A stretch of 64,000 bases of DNA from Oxyruncus cristatus. Lineage: Eukaryota > Chordata > Aves > Passeriformes > Cotingidae. The stretch is from positions 6,067,881 to 6,131,880 of the forward strand of contig VXAY01012530.1 in NCBI GenBank assembly GCA_013399855.1. The letters are read 5' to 3'. The notes beneath the pieces were generated by a model. That model ran no database searches and was not told where the DNA came from. It saw only the letters and a list, made by a program, of their open reading frames with translations. Below are positions 1 to 64,000 of the stretch, piece after piece. The first letter of the stretch is position 1; every line of letters begins with the position of its first letter. The position numbers were made by a program, and so were the translations under genes.

Positions 1-68
1 GTTGTGGCATTAAACCACTGCATCAAATTCAGCTTATGGATCTCTTGTTGTTATTGTTCTTACAACAG
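1..68 (+). other. 3' end of an intron of the MALRD1-like gene
   Basis: Intronic sequence ending in a T-rich tract and the acceptor CAACAG at 63-68, just before the first exon seen. The preceding LDLRa or linker exon lies upstream of the window. Confidence 0.7.

Positions 69-64000
<63,932 letters not shown>

Overview
The window is vertebrate nuclear DNA, almost certainly from a bird. It is AT-rich, has spliceosomal introns, contains no bacterial or phage features, and carries at least seven fragments of the avian LINE CR1 plus a solo retroviral LTR. A passerine is plausible from the look of the LTR ends, but that is inference only.

One protein-coding gene is supported. It runs on the + strand through the whole window and neither end is present. 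I assign it to MALRD1 (MAM and LDL-receptor class A domain containing 1, also called DIET1). Fourteen coding exons (about 2.5 kb) were found by hand from splice sites, reading-frame continuity and domain motifs. They encode four MAM + LDLRa units in series: unit 1 in exons at 69-191, 6741-6908, 9270-9390 and 10854-11000; unit 2 at 20048-20200, 20353-20458 and 21774-22141; unit 3 at 23763-24175, 37653-37740 and 40766-40942; unit 4 at 43241-43418, 57303-57459, 59630-59740 and 60586-60799. Intron phases chain correctly at every junction except between the first two exons. There one exon of the first MAM domain is missing, and an assembly gap (5455-5557) lies in that intron. One intron uses a GC-AG donor. 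The last 3.2 kb is intron.

The rest is intronic. CR1 fragments lie at 7222-8540 (-), 9525-9666 (+), 12222-12505 (-), 19157-19369 (+), 38793-39475 (-), 52962-53609 (+) and 59300-59512 (+). A 1.3-kb solo LTR at 35029-36331 (-) has 5-bp target duplications. Several A/C-rich or G/T-rich tracts and short microsatellites are scattered through the introns. A 95-bp non-CR1 sequence occurs twice, 4.2 kb apart, on either side of the exon at 37653. Two stretches (13306-13880 and 17440-18066) read like decayed coding sequence but are not identified. No RNA gene, CRISPR array or prokaryotic-type operon is visible, and most long open frames are chance, repeat-derived or exon-overlapping. I see no previously undescribed system. 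The most useful anomalies are the missing exon, the GC-AG intron, the differing intron layouts of the four MAM copies, and the 95-bp repeat pair.
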